Source: Pseudomonas sp. BN417
GTDB lineage: Bacteria; Pseudomonadota; Gammaproteobacteria; Pseudomonadales; Pseudomonadaceae
DNA: 40,465 nucleotides
NCBI RefSeq assembly: GCF_029871205.1
Contig: NZ_SSOJ01000166.1
Location: forward strand, 1-40,465
Reading direction: 5' to 3'
The first letter of the stretch is position 1. Every line of letters starts with the position of its first letter. The notes under the pieces were generated by a model. That model searched no databases. It was not told the DNA's origin and saw only the letters and a list, made by a program, of their open reading frames with translations. The position numbers and the translations under genes are program-made. Below are positions 15,964 to 29,030 of this stretch, piece by piece.

Positions 15964-17463
15964 ATGCTGCCTTCTCGCGACGACCTGCCCCTTTCGCTCC
16001 ATTCCGCCGACCAGGTGCGTGACCTTGACGCCCGCCTGATTGCCGCCGGCACTCCGGGATTCGAGCTGATGCAGCGCGCCGCCCATGCCGCCTGGCGCGC
16101 CTTGCGCCGCCGCTGGCCGGAGGCCGGCTGTGTCAGCGTGCTGGCCGGGCGTGGCAACAATGCCGGGGACGGCTACCTGGTGGCCGCGCTGGCCCAGCGC
16201 GCCGGCTGGCGGGTGAAGATCCTGGCCGTCGGTGCGGCTGACGCGCTGACGGGCGACGCGGCACTGGCGCGGGACGAGGCGATTGCCGCCGGTATTGTCA
16301 TCCAGCCCTGGAGCGAGTGCGCGGCCCTCGAAGGCGTGGTGGTGGATGCCCTGCTGGGCACCGGGCTGTCCGGCGCCGTGCGTGAGCCCTATGCCCAGGC
16401 CATTCGCCTGCTCAATGCCAGTGGCTTGCCGGTGCTGGCCGTCGACATCCCGTCCGGGCTCTGTGCCGACACGGGCCGCGTACTGGGCGTGGCGGTGCGC
16501 GCGGACCTGACGATGACCTTCATCGGCCTGAAGCTGGGCCTGTTCACCGCCGATGCGCCGAACCAGGTGGGTGAGCTGATGTTCGACGATCTCCAGGCCG
16601 ATCCCGGCCTGGTGGCGGCGACGCCGCGGTTGGCCGAACGCATGGCCGTCGGCAGCTTGCAGCGTCTGGCGCCGCGCCCGCGTACCGCGCACAAGGGCAT
16701 GTTCGGGCACCTGCTGGTGGTGGGAGGCGACCGTGGCCTGGGCGGTGCGTCGCTGCTGTCGGCGGAAAGCGCGCTGCGCGGCGGCGCCGGCCTGGTGTCC
16801 CTGGCGACCCGTCCGGAGCATGTGGCGGCTTCGCTGGCGCGCCTTCCGGAGGTGATGTGCGCCGGGGTGAGTTCCGCCAACCAGCTGCTGGGACTGGCGG
16901 AAAAGGCCGATGTTCTAGTGGTGGGGCCCGGGCTCGGCCAGGCCGCCTGGGGCCGCAGCCTGCTCAGCGCCGTGGCTGGCCTGGCGGTGCCGCAGGTCTG
17001 GGATGCCGATGCCCTGAACCTGCTGGCCTTTGAGCAGGTCCGGCTTCCCGCTGGCTGTGTGATCACCCCGCATCCGGGCGAAGCCGCACGCCTACTGGGT
17101 ATCCCGACCGCCGAGGTGCAGGCCGACAGACCGCGGGCCGCCTTGGGCCTGGCGCGCAAATTCAATGCCGTGGTCCTGCTCAAGGGCGCCGGCAGCCTGG
17201 TGGCGGCAGCGGACGGCCGCCTTGCCCTCTGTGATCGTGGCCATCCCGTTATGGCGGGGGCCGGGCTCGGCGATGTACTCGCCGGGCTGATAGGCGCCCT
17301 GATGGCCCAGGGGATGGACGACTTCGCCGCCACCAGCCTGGCCGTCTGGCTGCATGCGGGCGCCGGCGAAAGCCTGGCCCGGCAGGGCCGTGGGCTGGCA
17401 GCCAGTGACCTGATTCCGACCATTCGTCAGTTGCTCGAGGAGTTCTCGCCTTGCCTGAAGTGA
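15964..17463 (+). CDS. nnr: Bifunctional NAD(P)HX epimerase and dehydratase
   Basis: Repairs damaged NAD(P)H hydrates. The N-terminal YjeF_N domain (about 10-215) epimerises R-NAD(P)HX, and the C-terminal ribokinase-like domain (about 225-495) dehydrates the S form with ADP. Visible motifs: AGRGNNAGDGY and VDIPSG in the first domain, VVGGDRGLGGA, VVGPGLGQ, ITPHPGEAARLL and AGAGLGDVLAG in the second. The protein has 499 residues. Its last 13 bases overlap the start of tsaE, which suggests translational coupling. Confidence 0.94.
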   Translation: MLPSRDDLPLSLHSADQVRDLDARLIAAGTPGFELMQRAAHAAWRALRRRWPEAGCVSVLAGRGNNAGDGYLVAALAQRAGWRVKILAVGAADALTGDAALARDEAIAAGIVIQPWSECAALEGVVVDALLGTGLSGAVREPYAQAIRLLNASGLPVLAVDIPSGLCADTGRVLGVAVRADLTMTFIGLKLGLFTADAPNQVGELMFDDLQADPGLVAATPRLAERMAVGSLQRLAPRPRTAHKGMFGHLLVVGGDRGLGGASLLSAESALRGGAGLVSLATRPEHVAASLARLPEVMCAGVSSANQLLGLAEKADVLVVGPGLGQAAWGRSLLSAVAGLAVPQVWDADALNLLAFEQVRLPAGCVITPHPGEAARLLGIPTAEVQADRPRAALGLARKFNAVVLLKGAGSLVAAADGRLALCDRGHPVMAGAGLGDVLAGLIGALMAQGMDDFAATSLAVWLHAGAGESLARQGRGLAASDLIPTIRQLLEEFSPCLK

Positions 17464-17918
17464 TCCTGCATGCCGAAGGCGAGGAGGCCATGCTGGCCCT
17501 CGGCGCCCGCCTTGCCACCCTGACCGGAGGTCGCGGCATTCTCTACCTGCATGGCGATCTGGGGGCGGGCAAGACCACGCTGTCTCGCGGCATCCTGCGT
17601 GGTCTGGGCCATACCGGGTCGGTGAAGAGCCCCACCTTCACCCTGGTCGAACCCTACGAAATTGGTGACAAACGCGCCTTCCATTTCGATCTGTACCGCC
17701 TCGCCGACCCGGAGGAATTGGAGTTTCTGGGCATCCGCGACTACTTCGAAGGCGACGCCCTGTGCCTGATCGAGTGGCCCCAGCGGGGCGCAGGCATTTT
17801 GCCAAAGGCCGACCTGGACATTAACATTACGCCGCAAGCGGGCGGCCGTTCGCTGCGGTTGTCGCCACACACCGAGCGCGGCGAGGCATGGTGTGCCGCC
17901 CTGGCCTTGGGAGCATGA
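17451..17918 (+). CDS. tsaE: tRNA t6A synthesis ATPase TsaE
   Basis: The ATPase partner of TsaB and TsaD in making threonylcarbamoyladenosine at position 37 of ANN-decoding tRNAs. The protein has 155 residues with a Walker A GDLGAGKTT (35-43) and the family signature SPTFTLVEPY followed by HFDLYRL. The TTG start at 17451 has GAGGAG eight bases upstream and overlaps the end of nnr by 13 bases. amiB follows closely, as in many gammaproteobacteria (tsaE-amiB-mutL-miaA-hfq). Confidence 0.94.
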   Translation: MPEVILHAEGEEAMLALGARLATLTGGRGILYLHGDLGAGKTTLSRGILRGLGHTGSVKSPTFTLVEPYEIGDKRAFHFDLYRLADPEELEFLGIRDYFEGDALCLIEWPQRGAGILPKADLDINITPQAGGRSLRLSPHTERGEAWCAALALGA

Positions 17919-17937
17919 AAAAAAGATGGGGTGGGGT

Positions 17938-19362
17938 ATGCGCTCGCGCGCACTGTTTGCCGGGATTGGGGTTCTGCTTGCGGCGTTCGCCGCTGATGTC
18001 CTGGCTGCCGCGGAGGTTCGCGGGGTGCGGCTCTGGCGCGCGCCGGACAATACGCGCCTGGTCTTCGACCTGTCCGGTCCGGTCCAGCACTCCGTGTTCA
18101 CGCTGACGGCACCCAACCGCATCGTCATCGATATCAACGGCGCCCAGCTCTCGACCAAGCTGGAGCAGCTGTCCCTCAGCAATACGCCAATCACCAGCGT
18201 GCGCTCCGCCCAGCGCACACCCACCGACCTGCGCGTGGTGATCGACGTTTCCGCCGCCGTGACGCCCAAGAGCTTCGCCCTGGCGCCCAACCAGCAATAT
18301 GGCAACCGGCTGGTGGTGGACCTGTTCGACCAGGAAGCGGCCGCCAATGAGGCCAGCGCGCCCAAGGTAGCGACCGCGCCCACCACGCCCCAGGCCCCCG
18401 TGACCCCGACCCAGCCCGCGCCCAGCAAGCTGCCGCCGGTGCCGGGTGGCAAGCGCGACATCGTGGTCGCCATCGACGCCGGCCATGGTGGCGAGGACCC
18501 GGGTGCCCTCGGGCCGAAGGGCCAGCACGAGAAGAACGTGACCCTGGCGATCGCCAAGGAACTGCAGCGCCAGATCAGCCGGGAGAAGGGCTTCCGCGGT
18601 GAGCTGGTGCGTACTGGCGACTACTTCATCCCGCTGCGCAAGCGCACCGAGATCGCCCGCAAGAAGGGCGCCGACCTCTTCGTCTCCATCCATGCCGATG
18701 CCGCGCCCAGCCGCAGCGCCTTCGGTGCTTCGGTGTTCGCCCTGTCCGACCGTGGCGCCACCTCGGAAACCGCGCGCTGGTTGGCCGACAACGAGAACCG
18801 CTCCGACCTGATCGGCGGTGTCGGCAGCGTCAGCCTGGACGACAAGGACCGCATGCTCGCCGGCGTGCTGCTGGACCTGTCGATGACCGCGACCCTGTCC
18901 TCCAGCCTGAACGTCGGGCAGAAGGTACTGAGCAACGTCAGCCGCGTCACCCCGCTGCACAAGCGTCGGGTGGAGCAGGCCGGCTTCATGGTGTTGAAGT
19001 CGCCGGACATCCCATCGATCCTGGTGGAAACCGGCTTCATCTCCAACCACAACGAATCCCAGAAACTGGCCTCGCCGAGTCACCAGCAGGCGCTGGCGCG
19101 TTCGATCCAGACCGGTATCAAGCAGTTCTTCCAGCAGAATCCGCCGCCCGGTACTTACATCGCCTGGCTGCGTGACCAGGGCAAGATTGCCATCGGCCCG
19201 CGCGAGCATGTGGTGACGTCCGGCGAGAGCCTGGCGCTGATCGCCCAGCGCTATGAGGTGAGCATGGCGGCCCTGCGCAGCGCCAACTCGATGAAGGACG
19301 ACAACATCAAGGTCGGGCAGACCCTGAATATCCCCGCTGCGACCCTGGCGGCCCAGCCATGA
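17938..19362 (+). CDS. amiB: N-acetylmuramoyl-L-alanine amidase AmiB
   Basis: A periplasmic amidase that cuts septal peptidoglycan during cell separation. With the ATG at 17938 the protein has 474 residues. It has a signal peptide (to about residue 22), an AMIN domain (about 28-125), a Pro/Thr-rich linker, an Amidase_3 domain (about 175-400) and a LysM domain (about 422-470). Zinc-site residues visible are His183 and Glu186 (DAGHGGED) and His252 (SIHADA); catalytic Glu364 lies in LVETGF. An in-frame ATG at 17926 is an equally possible start. The stop overlaps the mutL start (ATGA). Confidence 0.94.
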   Translation: MRSRALFAGIGVLLAAFAADVLAAAEVRGVRLWRAPDNTRLVFDLSGPVQHSVFTLTAPNRIVIDINGAQLSTKLEQLSLSNTPITSVRSAQRTPTDLRVVIDVSAAVTPKSFALAPNQQYGNRLVVDLFDQEAAANEASAPKVATAPTTPQAPVTPTQPAPSKLPPVPGGKRDIVVAIDAGHGGEDPGALGPKGQHEKNVTLAIAKELQRQISREKGFRGELVRTGDYFIPLRKRTEIARKKGADLFVSIHADAAPSRSAFGASVFALSDRGATSETARWLADNENRSDLIGGVGSVSLDDKDRMLAGVLLDLSMTATLSSSLNVGQKVLSNVSRVTPLHKRRVEQAGFMVLKSPDIPSILVETGFISNHNESQKLASPSHQQALARSIQTGIKQFFQQNPPPGTYIAWLRDQGKIAIGPREHVVTSGESLALIAQRYEVSMAALRSANSMKDDNIKVGQTLNIPAATLAAQP

Positions 19363-21245
19363 GCGAATTGCCGCGCATCCAGCTGCTGAGCCCGCGGCTG
19401 GCGAACCAGATCGCCGCCGGTGAAGTGGTCGAGCGTCCCGCCTCGGTCATCAAGGAACTGCTCGAGAACAGCCTGGACGCTGGCGCCCGGCGCATCGACG
19501 TCGAGGTGGAACAGGGCGGCATCAAGCTGCTGCGGGTGCGTGACGATGGCGGCGGCATTCCGGCGGACGACCTGCCGCTGGCATTGGCTCGCCATGCCAC
19601 CAGCAAGATTCGCGACCTCGAAGACCTGGAACGGGTGTTGAGCCTGGGCTTCCGGGGTGAGGCGCTGGCCTCCATCAGCTCGGTGGCGCGCCTGACCATG
19701 ACCTCACGCACGGCCGATGCCGAGCAGGCCTGGCAGGTGGAGACCGAAGGTCGTGACATGGAAGCCCGGGTGCAACCCGCGGCTCATCCCGTGGGTACCT
19801 CGGTGGAAGTGCGTGACCTGTTCTTCAATACGCCGGCGCGGCGCAAGTTCCTGCGTGCGGAGAAGACCGAGTTCGACCACCTGCAGGAAGTCATCAAGCG
19901 CCTGGCCCTGGCCCGCTTCGACGTGGCCTTCCACCTGCGCCACAACGGCAAGACCATCTTCGCGCTGAATGAAGCGCGCGATGCCATTTCCCGTGCCCGC
20001 CGCGTCGCCACTGTCTGCGGTCCGGCTTTCCTGGAGCAGGCACTGCCCATAGAAGTGGAGCGCAACGGCCTGCACCTCTGGGGCTGGGTCGGTCTGCCGA
20101 CCTTCTCCCGTAGCCAGGCTGACCTGCAGTACTTCTATGTGAATGGCCGCATGGTGCGCGACAAGTTGGTCGCCCATGCCGTGCGCCAGGCTTATCGGGA
20201 CGTGCTCTACAACGGCCGGCATCCCACTTTCGTACTGTTTTTCGAGGTCGATCCGGCGGTGGTCGACGTCAACGTGCACCCGACCAAGCACGAAGTACGC
20301 TTCCGCGACAGCCGCATGGTTCACGACTTCCTCTATGGCACCCTGCATCGCGCCCTGGGCGAGGTTCGCCCGGAAGACCAGTTGGCCGCGCCCGCCTCCA
20401 CGGATGCCGTGGTGCGTCCGACCGGTCTCGCGGCTGGCGAGTTCGGTCCCCAGGCGGAGATGAGCCTGGCGGCCAACGCGCTGGAGCAACCCGCAGCCGA
20501 ACCGGCCTGGCGCCCATCTGTCGGCGGTGGCTACCAGGCACCACGTCCGCAGCCCGGTCCGGGCGTACCGATCGCCGAAGCCCAAGGCGCCTACCGCGAG
20601 TTCTTTGCCGCGCTGCCCGCCACTGCTGCGCCCGTGGCCTTGCCCGAGTCCCAGGGCGATGTGCCGCCGTTGGGCTACGCGCTGGCCCAGCTCAAGGGCA
20701 TCTATATCCTCGCCGAGAATGCCCAGGGGCTGGTGCTGGTGGACATGCATGCCGCCCACGAACGCATCACCTACGAACGCCTGAAGCTTGCCATGGCCAG
20801 CGAGGGGCTCAAGGGCCAGCCGCTGCTGGTGCCGGAGTCCATAGCCGTCAGCCAGCGCGAGGCCGACTGCGCCGAAGAACATGGCGAATGGTTCCGCCGC
20901 CTGGGCTTCGAGTTGCAGCGCCTGGGGCCGGAAACCCTGGCGATCCGCCAGATCCCGGCCTTGCTGAAGCAGGCCGAGGCTGCGCAACTGGTGCGCGATG
21001 TGCTCTCCGACCTGCTGGAATACGGCACCAGCGATCGCATCCAGGCCCACCTGAACGAGTTGCTCGGTACCATGGCCTGCCACGGTGCGGTGCGTGCCAA
21101 CCGCCGGCTGACCCAGCCGGAGATGAACGCGCTGCTGCGCGATATGGAACACACCGAACGCAGTGGCCAGTGCAACCATGGGCGTCCGACCTGGACGCAG
21201 CTGGGTATGGATGACCTGGACAAGCTGTTCCTGCGCGGTCGTTGA
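19359..21245 (+). CDS. mutL: DNA mismatch repair protein MutL
   Basis: Couples MutS mismatch recognition to strand removal. The protein has 628 residues. The N-terminal GHKL ATPase shows [12 protein letters not shown] (Glu33, Asn37), DDGGGI (62-67) and [11 protein letters not shown] variable linker covers about 335-430. The C-terminal domain carries [12 protein letters not shown] (462-473), the metal-binding endonuclease motif, plus CHGAVRA and QCNHGRPT near the end. It is therefore the nicking type of MutL found in Pseudomonas, not the E. coli type that relies on MutH. The ATG overlaps the amiB stop by four bases. Confidence 0.96.
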   Translation: MSELPRIQLLSPRLANQIAAGEVVERPASVIKELLENSLDAGARRIDVEVEQGGIKLLRVRDDGGGIPADDLPLALARHATSKIRDLEDLERVLSLGFRGEALASISSVARLTMTSRTADAEQAWQVETEGRDMEARVQPAAHPVGTSVEVRDLFFNTPARRKFLRAEKTEFDHLQEVIKRLALARFDVAFHLRHNGKTIFALNEARDAISRARRVATVCGPAFLEQALPIEVERNGLHLWGWVGLPTFSRSQADLQYFYVNGRMVRDKLVAHAVRQAYRDVLYNGRHPTFVLFFEVDPAVVDVNVHPTKHEVRFRDSRMVHDFLYGTLHRALGEVRPEDQLAAPASTDAVVRPTGLAAGEFGPQAEMSLAANALEQPAAEPAWRPSVGGGYQAPRPQPGPGVPIAEAQGAYREFFAALPATAAPVALPESQGDVPPLGYALAQLKGIYILAENAQGLVLVDMHAAHERITYERLKLAMASEGLKGQPLLVPESIAVSQREADCAEEHGEWFRRLGFELQRLGPETLAIRQIPALLKQAEAAQLVRDVLSDLLEYGTSDRIQAHLNELLGTMACHGAVRANRRLTQPEMNALLRDMEHTERSGQCNHGRPTWTQLGMDDLDKLFLRGR

Positions 21246-21247
21246 GC

Positions 21248-22222
21248 ATGAATAAGCCGCTGCCGCCGGCAATCTTCCTGATGGGCCCCACCGCCGCCGG
21301 CAAGACTGACCTGGCCCTGGAGCTGGCGCGAGCCTTGCCTTGCGAGCTGATCAGCGTGGATTCTGCGCTGATCTATCGCGGCATGGACATAGGCACCGCC
21401 AAGCCGGACAAGGCCACCCTGGCCGAGTTTCCCCATCGCCTGATCGATATCCGCGACCCGGCCGAGAGCTACTCGGCCGCCGAATTCCGCGCGGACGCCC
21501 TGGCTGCCATGGCGGAGATCACCGCCAAAGGGCGGATTCCCCTGCTGGTGGGCGGAACCATGCTTTATTACAAGGCGTTGCTGGAAGGTCTGGCGGACAT
21601 GCCCAGCGCCGATCCCGAGGTGCGTGCCGAGTTGGAAGCCCGCGCCGCGCGCGAGGGCTGGGACACTCTCCACCGGGAGCTGGCGGCGGTGGACCCGGAA
21701 TCCGCCGCGCGCATCCATCCCAACGATCCGCAGCGCCTGACCCGGGCGCTGGAGGTCTATCGGGTCAGTGGGCTGACCATGACCGCCCATCGGCAGCGCC
21801 AGGCCGCGCAAAATCTGGCCGGGAACGCGCCAGGTAAGGCGCATTTGCCTTATACTGTCGCGCATCTGGCTATTGCACCGGCGCAGCGACAGGTGTTGCA
21901 CGAAAGAATTGCGCAACGTTTTCGCCTGATGCTGGAACAGGGCTTCATCCAGGAGGTCGAAGCGCTGCGCAGTAGAAGTGACTTGCATGCAGGACTGCCG
22001 TCTATAAGGGCGGTCGGTTACCGCCAGGTGTGGGATTACCTGGATGGCGGGCTGACCCGGGCCGAGATGGAGGAACGGGGTATCATTGCCACCCGCCAAC
22101 TCGCCAAGCGACAGTTCACCTGGTTACGCAGTTGGTCCGACCTGTACTGGTTGGATAGCCTGGCTTGCGACAATCTGCCGCGTACCTTGAAATACCTGAA
22201 GTCGGTCTCCATATTGAGCTGA
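21248..22222 (+). CDS. miaA: tRNA dimethylallyltransferase MiaA
   Basis: Adds a dimethylallyl group to A37 of tRNAs that read UNN codons. The protein has 324 residues, with the P-loop GPTAAGKT (13-20), the substrate motif [16 protein letters not shown] and the C-terminal [12 protein letters not shown] of the family. The ATG at 21248 lies two bases after the mutL stop; a TTG six bases upstream would overlap mutL and is less likely. The hfq promoter may lie within or just after this gene, as in E. coli, but I see no convincing one. Confidence 0.96.
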   Translation: MNKPLPPAIFLMGPTAAGKTDLALELARALPCELISVDSALIYRGMDIGTAKPDKATLAEFPHRLIDIRDPAESYSAAEFRADALAAMAEITAKGRIPLLVGGTMLYYKALLEGLADMPSADPEVRAELEARAAREGWDTLHRELAAVDPESAARIHPNDPQRLTRALEVYRVSGLTMTAHRQRQAAQNLAGNAPGKAHLPYTVAHLAIAPAQRQVLHERIAQRFRLMLEQGFIQEVEALRSRSDLHAGLPSIRAVGYRQVWDYLDGGLTRAEMEERGIIATRQLAKRQFTWLRSWSDLYWLDSLACDNLPRTLKYLKSVSILS

Positions 22223-22293
22223 GACCGAGCCGGTTACCGTCTATCCTTGGGGGTAGGGTGGGTACCAGTCTTCTTTCTTCATTTGAAAACTAA

Positions 22294-22578
<285 letters not shown>

Positions 22579-22590
22579 TAGGAGACTGCA

Positions 22591-23892
22591 TTGTTTTTCG
22601 AACGCCCTGGTGGTGGTGAACGGGCCATCCTGGTTCATCTGGAAGGCCAAGATCCCGAGGCGCGCGAAGACCCGCAGGAGTTCTTGGAACTTGCACGTTC
22701 GGCCGGTGCGGATACGGTGGCATTCGTCTCCGTTTCCCGTCACCAGCCAACGGCCAAGTACCTGATCGGTAGCGGCAAGGTCGACGAGTTGCACGACTTG
22801 GTCATGGCCGAAAAGGCCGAACTGGTCATCTTCAATCACACCCTCACACCCAGCCAGGAGCGCAACCTCGAGCGCGCCTTCGAGTGTCGGGTGCTCGACC
22901 GTACCGGTCTGATTCTCGACATCTTCGCCCAGCGCGCCCGTACCCATGAAGGCAAGCTGCAGGTCGAACTGGCCCAGCTCAATCACATGAGCACGCGCCT
23001 GGTGCGCGGCTGGACCCACCTTGAGCGCCAGAAAGGCGGTATCGGCCTGCGTGGCCCGGGTGAAACCCAGCTGGAAACCGACCGCCGCCTGCTGCGCGTG
23101 CGCATTCGCCAGATCAAGCAACGCCTGGAGAAGGTCCGTAGCCAACGCGAGCAGGCGCGCCGCGGGCGCAAGCGCGCGGATATCCCGGTGGTCTCCCTGG
23201 TGGGTTACACCAACGCCGGCAAGTCCACCCTGTTCAATGCGCTGACCACGTCCGAGGTCTATGCGGCCGACCAGTTGTTCGCCACGCTCGACCCCACCTT
23301 GCGCCGGCTGGATCTGGACGACCTGGGACCGATAGTGCTGGCCGATACCGTGGGCTTCATTCGTCACCTGCCGCACAAGCTGGTCGAGGCCTTCCGGGCT
23401 ACCCTTGAAGAGTCCGCCAACGCCGATCTCCTGTTGCATGTGATCGATGCCCATGAGCCCGAACGCATGGCGCAGATCGAGCAGGTGCTGGCGGTGCTGG
23501 GCGAGATCGGCGCCGAGGGGCTGCCGATGCTGGAGGTCTACAACAAGGTGGACCTGCTGGAAAGCGTCGAGCCGCATATCCAGCGTGACGAAGAGGGCAA
23601 GCCCGAGCGGGTCTGGCTCTCGGCGCGCGACGGCGATGGCCTCGAACTGCTGGAGCAGGCCGTGGCCGAGTTGCTGGGCGATGACCTGTTCGTCGGCACC
23701 CTGCGCCTGCCGCAGCGTTTCGGCCGGCTGCGGGCGCAGTTTTTTGCCCTGGGTGCGGTACAGACCGAAGAACATGACGAGGCCGGCGATATCCTGCTGG
23801 CGGTGCGGCTGCCACGCGTCGAGCTGAATCGACTGGTCAGTCGCGAAGGCTGGCAGCCGAGCGAGTTCCTCGAGCAACACACTTTGCAATAA
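22591..23892 (+). CDS. hflX: Ribosome-rescue GTPase HflX
   Basis: A GTPase that splits stalled 70S ribosomes, notably after heat stress. The protein has 433 residues: an N-terminal nucleotide-binding domain (about 1-125), a coiled-coil linker with GGIGLRGPGETQLETDRR, then a GTPase domain with G1 GYTNAGKST (205-213), G3 DTVGF and G4 NKVD. The start is TTG at 22591, with AGGAG seven bases upstream; no in-frame ATG lies nearby. It sits between hfq and hflK, as in E. coli. Confidence 0.95.
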   Translation: MFFERPGGGERAILVHLEGQDPEAREDPQEFLELARSAGADTVAFVSVSRHQPTAKYLIGSGKVDELHDLVMAEKAELVIFNHTLTPSQERNLERAFECRVLDRTGLILDIFAQRARTHEGKLQVELAQLNHMSTRLVRGWTHLERQKGGIGLRGPGETQLETDRRLLRVRIRQIKQRLEKVRSQREQARRGRKRADIPVVSLVGYTNAGKSTLFNALTTSEVYAADQLFATLDPTLRRLDLDDLGPIVLADTVGFIRHLPHKLVEAFRATLEESANADLLLHVIDAHEPERMAQIEQVLAVLGEIGAEGLPMLEVYNKVDLLESVEPHIQRDEEGKPERVWLSARDGDGLELLEQAVAELLGDDLFVGTLRLPQRFGRLRAQFFALGAVQTEEHDEAGDILLAVRLPRVELNRLVSREGWQPSEFLEQHTLQ

Positions 23893-23988
23893 AGCCCGTT
23901 TAGGTGATTTTGCCGCGGGCCGCGGGCTTGGGTAGCATGGGCGGGCGCGCCGTGGGCGCGTCTTTGCTTTATCAGTATGGAGAGCGCT

Positions 23989-25155
23989 ATGGCTTGGAAC
24001 GAGCCGGGTGGCAACTCGAATAACCAGGACCCCTGGGGTGGACGCCGTGGTGGCGACCGCAAAGGGCCACCGGACCTGGACGAGGCCTTCCGCAAGCTGC
24101 AGGACAGCCTGAATGGATTGTTCGGTAGCGGCAAGAAACGTGGCGGCGACGAGGGTGGTGGCAGATCGGGCGGTTTCGGCCTGCTCGGCATCGGCCTGGC
24201 CCTGCTTGCCGTGGTCTGGCTTTACAGTGCCGTCTACGTGGTGGACGAGCAGGAGCAGGCCGTGGTGCTGCGCTTCGGCAAGTACTACGAGACCGTAGGC
24301 CCGGGCCTGAACATCTACTTCCCGCCGATCGATCGCAAGTTCCAGGAGAACGTCACCCGCGAGCGTGCCTATAGCAAGCAGGGTCAGATGCTCACCGAGG
24401 ACGAGAACATCGTCGAAGTGCCGCTCACCGTCCAGTACAAGATCAGCAACCTCCAGGACTTCGTGCTGAACGTCGACGAGCCAGAGGTCAGCCTGCAGCA
24501 CGCCACTGAAAGCGCCCTGCGCCATGTGGTCGGCTCCACCGAGATGGACCAGGTGCTGACCGAGGGCCGTGAGCTGATGGCCAGCGAGATCAAGGAGCGC
24601 CTGCAGCGTTTCCTCGACAACTACCGCACCGGTATCACGGTCACCCAGGTCAACGTGCAGAGCGCGGCCGCCCCGCGTGAAGTGCAGGAAGCCTTCGACG
24701 ACGTGATCCGTGCTCGCGAAGACGAACAGCGCGCCAAGAACCAGGCCGAGGCCTACGCCAACGCCGTGGTGCCCGAGGCACGCGGCCAGGCCCAGCGCAT
24801 CATCGAGGATGCCAACGGCTACCGCGACGAAGTGATCGCCCGCGCCGAGGGTGAGGCCGACCGCTTCAGCAAGCTGCTTACCGAGTACCACAAGGCGCCC
24901 GAGGTCACTCGCCAGCGTTTGTACCTGGAGACAATGCAGGATGTCCTCGGCAATACCAGCAAGGTCCTGGTGACCGGCAAGGAGGGTCAGAACAATCTGC
25001 TCTACCTGCCGCTGGACAAGATGATCGACAATCGTGGCGGCAGCCCCGCCCCGGCGGCTCCGGCCGCATCGGCCTCCGCGAGCGGCAGTGACCTTGGCTC
25101 GCGGGTCGCCACCGATCTTCAGCAGCGCAATCTGCGTTCCAGGGAGAGTCGCTGA
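23989..25155 (+). CDS. hflK: FtsH-regulating SPFH protein HflK
   Basis: With HflC it forms a large periplasmic-facing cage around the membrane protease FtsH. The protein has 388 residues: a Gly/Arg-rich cytoplasmic N-terminus (WGGRRGG, GSGKKRGGDEGGG), one membrane segment (about 64-86) and an SPFH/band 7 domain (about 90-270) followed by a long helix. The ATG at 23989 is chosen over one at 23977 because GGAGAG lies between the two at proper spacing. Its stop codon shares one base with the hflC start. Confidence 0.95.
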   Translation: MAWNEPGGNSNNQDPWGGRRGGDRKGPPDLDEAFRKLQDSLNGLFGSGKKRGGDEGGGRSGGFGLLGIGLALLAVVWLYSAVYVVDEQEQAVVLRFGKYYETVGPGLNIYFPPIDRKFQENVTRERAYSKQGQMLTEDENIVEVPLTVQYKISNLQDFVLNVDEPEVSLQHATESALRHVVGSTEMDQVLTEGRELMASEIKERLQRFLDNYRTGITVTQVNVQSAAAPREVQEAFDDVIRAREDEQRAKNQAEAYANAVVPEARGQAQRIIEDANGYRDEVIARAEGEADRFSKLLTEYHKAPEVTRQRLYLETMQDVLGNTSKVLVTGKEGQNNLLYLPLDKMIDNRGGSPAPAAPAASASASGSDLGSRVATDLQQRNLRSRESR

Positions 25156-26024
25156 TGACCAATAAATCTCTGTTCGCCCTGATCGGCGGCGTGGTGGTGG
25201 CCCTGCTCGTCTGGAGCAGCCTGTACATCGTGTCGCAGACCGAGAAGGCGGTCCTGCTGCAGTTCGGCCGCATCGTCGAAGCCGACGTTCAGCCCGGCCT
25301 GCATATGAAGATTCCGTACGTCAACCAGGTGCGCAAGTTCGATGCGCGCCTGCTGACCCTGGACTCGCCGACCCAGCGCTTCCTCACGCTGGAGAAGAAA
25401 GCGGTGATGGTGGATGCCTTCGCCAAATGGCGTGTGGCTGATGCCGAGCGTTTCTACACCGCGACTTCCGGCATGAAGCAGATCGCCGACGAGCGTCTGT
25501 CTCGCCGCTTGGAAGCGGGCCTGCGCGACCAGTTCGGCAAGCGGACCCTCCATGAAGTGGTGTCCGGCGAGCGCGATGCGCTGATGGCGGACATCACGGC
25601 TGCGCTGAACCGCATGGCCAACAAGGAACTGGGCATCGAAGTGGTGGATGTGCGGGTGAAGGCCATCGACCTGCCCAAGGAAGTCAACCGCAGCGTCTTC
25701 GAGCGGATGAGCACCGAGCGTGAGCGTGAAGCCCGCGAGCACCGCGCCAAAGGTTCGGAACTGGCTGAAGGCATCCGTGCCGACGCTGACCGCCAGCGCC
25801 GCGTACTCCTCGCCGAAGCCTATCGTGAAGCCGAGGAAACCCGTGGTGATGGCGATGCCAGGGCGGCTGCCATCTACGCCAAGGCATACGGCCAGGACCA
25901 GGAGTTCTACGCCTTCCACCGTAGCCTCCAGGCCTATCGCGAAAGCTTCTCCAACAAGGGCGACGTGATGGTCCTGGATCCGGGCAGCGAGTTCTTCCGC
26001 TACCTGGACAAGGCCGCGCGCTGA
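25155..26024 (+). CDS. hflC: FtsH-regulating SPFH protein HflC
   Basis: The partner of HflK in the FtsH complex. The protein has 289 residues with one N-terminal membrane segment (about 6-25) and an SPFH domain (about 28-200), then a helical region rich in Glu, Arg and Ala. The start overlaps the hflK stop (TGATG), a sign of translational coupling and equal production. A GC-rich hairpin lies ten bases beyond its stop. Confidence 0.96.
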   Translation: MTNKSLFALIGGVVVALLVWSSLYIVSQTEKAVLLQFGRIVEADVQPGLHMKIPYVNQVRKFDARLLTLDSPTQRFLTLEKKAVMVDAFAKWRVADAERFYTATSGMKQIADERLSRRLEAGLRDQFGKRTLHEVVSGERDALMADITAALNRMANKELGIEVVDVRVKAIDLPKEVNRSVFERMSTEREREAREHRAKGSELAEGIRADADRQRRVLLAEAYREAEETRGDGDARAAAIYAKAYGQDQEFYAFHRSLQAYRESFSNKGDVMVLDPGSEFFRYLDKAAR

Positions 26025-26033
26025 TCAGTCCCT

Positions 26034-26058
26034 CCGGCGGACGCTCATCGTCCGCCGG
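26034..26058 (+). terminator. GC-rich hairpin after hflC
   Basis: A perfect 10-bp stem (CCGGCGGACG with CGTCCGCCGG, loop CTCAT) starts ten bases after the hflC stop. There is no T run, so it may pause polymerase or protect the mRNA end without stopping transcription. Confidence 0.5.
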
Positions 26059-26059
26059 G

Positions 26060-26087
26060 GTGACCGGCAGGGAAAACGTGTTATCAT
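26060..26087 (+). promoter_or_regulatory. Candidate sigma-70 promoter before the DUF2065 gene
   Basis: GTGACC, 16 bases, TATCAT. The predicted start of transcription falls at the base of the terminator hairpin at 26093-26115. Confidence 0.4.
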
Positions 26088-26092
26088 GGGTC

Positions 26093-26115
26093 AGCCGGGA
26101 AGTCCCGGCTTTTTT
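26093..26115 (+). terminator. Rho-independent terminator or attenuator before the DUF2065 gene
   Basis: The arms AGCCGGGA and TCCCGGCT enclose a two-base loop, followed by a run of six T. It lies between hflC and the DUF2065 gene, 16 bases before that gene's start. It could end the hfq-hflXKC transcript or attenuate the next unit. Confidence 0.75.
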
Positions 26116-26130
26116 GCGTCCGCGGGAATC

Positions 26131-26316
26131 ATGTGGCAGGAACTCGGCATTGCCTTTTGTCTGATGCTGGTGCTGGAAGGCATCCTGCCCTTCCTCTATC
26201 CGCGCCGTTGGCGCGCCGCGGTGCTTGGGTTGGCGGAGTTCAAAGACCGCCATCTCCGCCTGATGGGCCTGTCCAGCATGTTGCTGGGGACCGGCCTCCT
26301 GTATCTGCTTCACTGA
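26131..26316 (+). CDS. DUF2065 (YjeT-like) small membrane protein
   Basis: A 61-residue protein with two hydrophobic segments (about 3-21 and 42-60) around a basic loop with YPRRWR. E. coli has the similar yjeT between hflC and purA, so position and size both support the DUF2065 family. The function is unknown. The ATG at 26131 is chosen because an earlier ATG at 26086 would put the terminator hairpin inside the gene. The Shine-Dalgarno GCGGGA is weak. Confidence 0.8.
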   Translation: MWQELGIAFCLMLVLEGILPFLYPRRWRAAVLGLAEFKDRHLRLMGLSSMLLGTGLLYLLH

Positions 26317-26350
26317 TGGCTTGCCGCCCGGCTGAGAGGGGATTGGCGAA

Positions 26351-28934
<2,584 letters not shown>

Positions 28935-28950
28935 GTCTCCTGACTCCCCC

Positions 28951-28980
28951 AAAGGGCCGCCCAGTGCGGCCCTTTGTCGT
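28951..28980 (+). terminator. Rho-independent terminator of purA
   Basis: The arms AAAGGGCCGC and GCGGCCCTTT enclose a five-base loop, followed by GTCGTTTCT. The T run is short but the stem is strong. Confidence 0.8.
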
Positions 28981-29030
28981 TTCTGTGGCTGTGAATGTCA
29001 CGCTGCCGATCGGCACGCGCCTTGCTGGTA

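Noticed and set aside
21841-21856. TATACT box inside miaA as an hfq promoter
   Set aside because: No -35 hexamer at suitable spacing, and it lies over 450 bases before hfq.
26086-26130. Earlier ATG for the DUF2065 gene
   Set aside because: The extra 15 residues would be encoded by the terminator hairpin and are Gly/Pro/Ser-rich, unlike a membrane protein start.
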